The translations under genes and the position numbers were made by a program. Shown here piece after piece: positions 62,119 to 64,000 of a stretch of 64,000 bases of DNA. The first letter of the stretch is position 1; every line of letters starts with the position of its first letter. Origin of the DNA: Ga0077527 sp964533495 (GTDB lineage: Bacteria; Pseudomonadota; Gammaproteobacteria; Burkholderiales; SG8-41); assembly GCA_964533495.1 (NCBI GenBank), contig CAZHJU010000004.1, positions 62,001 through 126,000 on the forward strand, given 5' to 3'. A model generated the notes under the pieces. It ran no database searches. It was given only the letters and a program-made list of their open reading frames with translations, and was not told the DNA's origin.

Positions 62119-62174
62119 TTTGGGGGCATTTCTGGGGGCACATTTTTCTGCCCTATTTTCGAGATGCCCCCAAA
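62119..62174. promoter_or_regulatory. Three TGGGGGCA boxes before the integrase gene
   Basis: TGGGGGCA occurs at 62121-62128 and 62133-62140 and inverted (TGCCCCCA) at 62165-62172. The outer pair extends to perfect 11-bp inverted arms TTTGGGGGCAT and ATGCCCCCAAA. Position 28-80 nt before the integrase start suggests arm-type sites for the integrase or operators for AlpA. The rest of 62008-62201 has no gene. Confidence 0.5.
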
Positions 62175-62201
62175 TTGGACCTTCCACGATGGGGAGGACA
62201 C

Positions 62202-63422
62202 ATGGCACTCACCGACACTGCGTGCAAACGCGCGAAGCCTGTTGATCGAGCGCGTCGCCTGTTCGATGCGCACGGGCTCTATCTGGAAGTCTCGCCCTCC
62301 GGGGGCAAATACTGGCGACTGAAGTACCGCTTCAACGAGAAGGAGAAGCGGCTGGCGCTGGGCATTTATCCGGAGGTTTCGCTGCTCCAGGCTCGCAAGC
62401 TGCGCGAGAGCGCCCGTGACCTGCTGCGCGCAGGCACCGATCCGGGCATCGCCAAGCAGGAACAGAAGGAACAGGCGAAGCTCAACAGTGCGCAGACTTT
62501 CGAGGCCATTGCGCGCGAGTGGCACGAACAAAAGAAAGACGGCTGGGAGCCGGGCACAGCCAAGGACAAGCTGCACCGGCTGGAGAAGGACGTATTTCCA
62601 CACATGGGCAGCAAGCCCATCGCCAGCATCACCCCACCCCAGGTGCTCATGGTGTTGCGCAAGACCGAAAGCCGCGGCGCGCTGGAACTCACGCGGCGGC
62701 TCAAACAGACCATCGGGCAGGTTTTCCGCTACGCCGTGGCGACGGGCTATGCGGAGCGTGATCCGACCCCGGACCTGCGCGATGCTCTGAAACCGCAGCG
62801 GCATGGCCACTTCGCCGCCATTGACGTAAAGGAACTGCCCGCGTTCCTGCTGGCGCTAGAGCACAACGAAGCGCGGCTTTACATGCAGACACGGCTCGCG
62901 CTGCGACTCATGATGCTCACCTTCGTGCGCACCTCCGAACTGATCGAAGCCGAATGGACGGAGTTCGACCTGGACGCAGCACTGTGGGAAATCCCCAAGG
63001 AGCGCATGAAGATGAGGCGTCCGCACTTGGTCCCCCTCGCTCGGCAGGCTGTCCAGGCACTACGGCAACTGAAAACCCTGAACAGAAACAGTCGTTATCT
63101 ATTCCGCAACCAACGCGAGCCCAGGAAGCCCATGAGTAATGGCGCGATCCTCATGGCGCTGCGGCGGCTGGGTTACCAAGGGAAGATGACCGGCCACGGC
63201 TTCCGGGCGCTGGCCATGAGCACGATCAAGGAGAAACTGCGCTACCGGCACGAAGTGATCGACATGCAGCTTGCCCATGCCAAGGGCAACAAGGTCGATG
63301 CGGCCTATGACCGCGCGCAGTTCATCGAGGAGCGCGTGCGGATGATGCAGCGCTGGGCGGACTACCTGGACCAGGTGAAGACCGACGCCGAACTGATGCG
63401 TCTCGGCGGCAAGGCGGCGTGA
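62202..63422 (+). CDS. int: P4-type tyrosine recombinase (island integrase)
   Basis: Site-specific integrase, 406 aa from the ATG at 62202, with GGGGAGGA 4 nt upstream; the 27 nt before it are not family-like. The N-terminal arm-binding domain (DUF4102 type) contains LYLEVSPSGGKYWRLKYRFN and LALGIYPEVSLLQAR; a SAM-like core-binding domain is at about 90-190. Catalytic residues R243 (FVRTSEL), H332 and R335 (GHGFRA), H359 (QLAH) and Y369 (DAAYDRAQF) are all present, so the enzyme looks active. Convergent with alpA. Confidence 0.96.
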   Translation: MALTDTACKRAKPVDRARRLFDAHGLYLEVSPSGGKYWRLKYRFNEKEKRLALGIYPEVSLLQARKLRESARDLLRAGTDPGIAKQEQKEQAKLNSAQTFEAIAREWHEQKKDGWEPGTAKDKLHRLEKDVFPHMGSKPIASITPPQVLMVLRKTESRGALELTRRLKQTIGQVFRYAVATGYAERDPTPDLRDALKPQRHGHFAAIDVKELPAFLLALEHNEARLYMQTRLALRLMMLTFVRTSELIEAEWTEFDLDAALWEIPKERMKMRRPHLVPLARQAVQALRQLKTLNRNSRYLFRNQREPRKPMSNGAILMALRRLGYQGKMTGHGFRALAMSTIKEKLRYRHEVIDMQLAHAKGNKVDAAYDRAQFIEERVRMMQRWADYLDQVKTDAELMRLGGKAA

Positions 63423-63425
63423 GCG

Positions 63426-63644
63426 TCAGCCCGGCGCTTTGCCGCGGGCGATCCTCACCCGCTCGGCGATCCACTCGCTGACCTCGGATTCGATCCAGCC
63501 AACCGCCCGCGCACCGAGCGGCACGGGCTTGGGGAACGCGCCCTCCTTGATGTACTGGTAGATCATGCTGCGCGATAAACCCGTGCGTGCCTGGACCTGC
63601 TTGCGCCGGAGCAATACAGGTTCTTGTTGAATGGTGTCGGCCAT
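63426..63644 (-). CDS. alpA: AlpA-family transcriptional regulator / excisionase-like protein
   Basis: 72 aa. A winged helix-turn-helix of the MerR/AlpA type: LLRRKQVQARTGLSRSMIYQ, YIKEGAFPKPVPLGARAVGW, IESEVSEWIAERV. Such proteins switch on integrase genes or act as excisionases. The start ATG at 63644 has a perfect AGGAGGTGA (63658-63650); the frame continues 93 nt upstream but is not AlpA-like. The stop lies 3 nt from the end of the convergent integrase gene. Confidence 0.92.
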   Translation of the reverse strand: MADTIQQEPVLLRRKQVQARTGLSRSMIYQYIKEGAFPKPVPLGARAVGWIESEVSEWIAERVRIARGKAPG

Positions 63645-63750
63645 GCTCGTCACCTCCTGGCTGGTCATGGAAGATGACGGAATACTTCCATGCCAGCGTG
63701 GCGATGACAGGACGAATCGAAGCCTCGATGAAGCCACGACAACGCTTGAC

Positions 63751-64000
63751 GGACAGCCGGTCCTGCACCCTGAACGAAACGCCGACCGGCAACTCAGCCG
63801 CGTAACAGTCGCGCAGCACCTTCCCCACCATGTTAAAGGCCAGCGCCGCGAGCGCCACTTGCGGGTTGCGTGCCAGTGCCACTTGCAACGCCGCTGTGCG
63901 GTGTGCGCTCAGGCGCCGCGCCAGCTTCTCGGAAATCCCGCTTTTCGGCTCAGCGGGTTTGTCTGCCGGGGTGTCGACGGCAATGCCGCCCTTCGCTTGG
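63751..64000 (-). pseudogene. Tail fragment of a ParB-like partition gene
   Basis: From the right edge the minus strand reads KSGISEKLARRLSAHRTAAL, then VALARNPQVALAALAFNMVG, KVLRDCYAAELPVGVSFRVQ and DRLS. It resembles the C-terminal region of the long ParB/Spo0J-like proteins carried by integrative elements, with the typical AHRTAAL helix. The similarity fades at about 63751; the frame stays open further (to 63322), but only as a shadow of alpA and int. In those proteins more residues usually follow, so the 3' part seems lost. The 5' part is outside the window; an intact shorter gene remains possible. Confidence 0.45.

Larger units (their letters stand above)
61983..64000 (+). mobile_element. 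Left end of an integrative element in tRNA-Ser (right end outside window)
   Basis: A P4-type integrase begins 194 nt after the tRNA-Ser gene and reads away from it, the standard layout of genomic islands and integrative conjugative elements. An AlpA-type regulator and a ParB-like fragment follow. The attachment core should lie in the T arm and acceptor (about 61983-62007), which are kept intact by the insertion. The second copy is not in the window, so size and mobility are unknown. Confidence 0.8.

Noticed and set aside
63322..63750. Continuation of the ParB-like frame through alpA and the end of int
   Set aside because: The translation there is Arg/Pro-rich antisense or out-of-frame shadow; AlpA and the integrase account for this DNA.

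Overview
The window is one GC-rich stretch (about two thirds G+C by eye, not computed) of what looks like a betaproteobacterial chromosome, probably Rhodocyclales or a close relative. The evidence is gene order and gene type: rpoE-mucA/rseA-mucB/rseB-mucD-glutaredoxin-lepA, rpsB-tsf-pyrH-frr-uppS-cdsA-dxr-rseP-bamA-skp-lpxD-fabZ-lpxA-lpxB-rnhB, divergent ppsA/ppsR, pyrG-kdsA-eno-ftsB, smc-zipA-ligA, the short type of QueF, and a PagL-like lipid A deacylase. Coding is dense, with many ATGA overlaps, and nearly every gene is a recognisable housekeeping gene. Long open frames opposite real genes are shadows of GC-rich coding and are left out.

Layout from left to right. 1-5.3 kb: the extracytoplasmic stress sigma factor operon (rpoE, anti-sigma rseA, rseB, protease mucD, a small glutaredoxin), a clear terminator, then lepA cut by the window edge. 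5.3-8.9 kb: an osmoprotectant-type permease/binding-protein fusion with no ATPase beside it, an omega-amino-acid transaminase and an unknown protein. 8.9-12.8 kb: a very large flavin/iron-sulfur oxidoreductase and a tiny membrane protein. 13.0-21.4 kb: folD, ftsB, eno, kdsA, pyrG, ppsA and its regulator ppsR. 21.4-38 kb: rlmB, the envelope and translation super-operon, and map. 38-50.5 kb: glnD, a def/MTI-phosphorylase/HPRT/DsrE salvage operon, galU, and ligA-zipA-smc. 50.6-59.6 kb: queF, dapC, dapD (with a short run of Ns), pilU, prmB, rluB, recR, ybaB, dnaX, a PagL-like gene and the 4.5S SRP RNA. 59.8-62.0 kb: acetyl-CoA synthetase and a tRNA-Ser(GGA). From 62.0 kb to the right edge lies the left end of an integrative element: a P4-type integrase, an AlpA-type regulator and what looks like the truncated tail of a ParB-like partition gene.

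The genes fit together around the cell envelope. RseP, whose family cleaves RseA, and the outer-membrane assembly genes (bamA, skp, lpxA/B/D), typical sigma-E clients, lie in the same window as rpoE and its regulators. DapC and DapD feed diaminopimelate and lysine; UppS, KdsA and GalU feed cell wall and LPS precursors. A second theme is purine and methylthio salvage (MTI phosphorylase next to HPRT).

The most unusual signal is a family of six short AT-rich repeats, about 30-38 bp, built on TATAAGTACTTG - 8 or 9 nt - GATATTTT. They sit almost exactly on gene junctions and supply stop codons or start-codon leaders for several genes. Next in interest are the fused NfnB-like plus NfnA-like oxidoreductase and the island end at the tRNA-Ser gene. 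No CRISPR array, rRNA operon or complete insertion sequence was seen.
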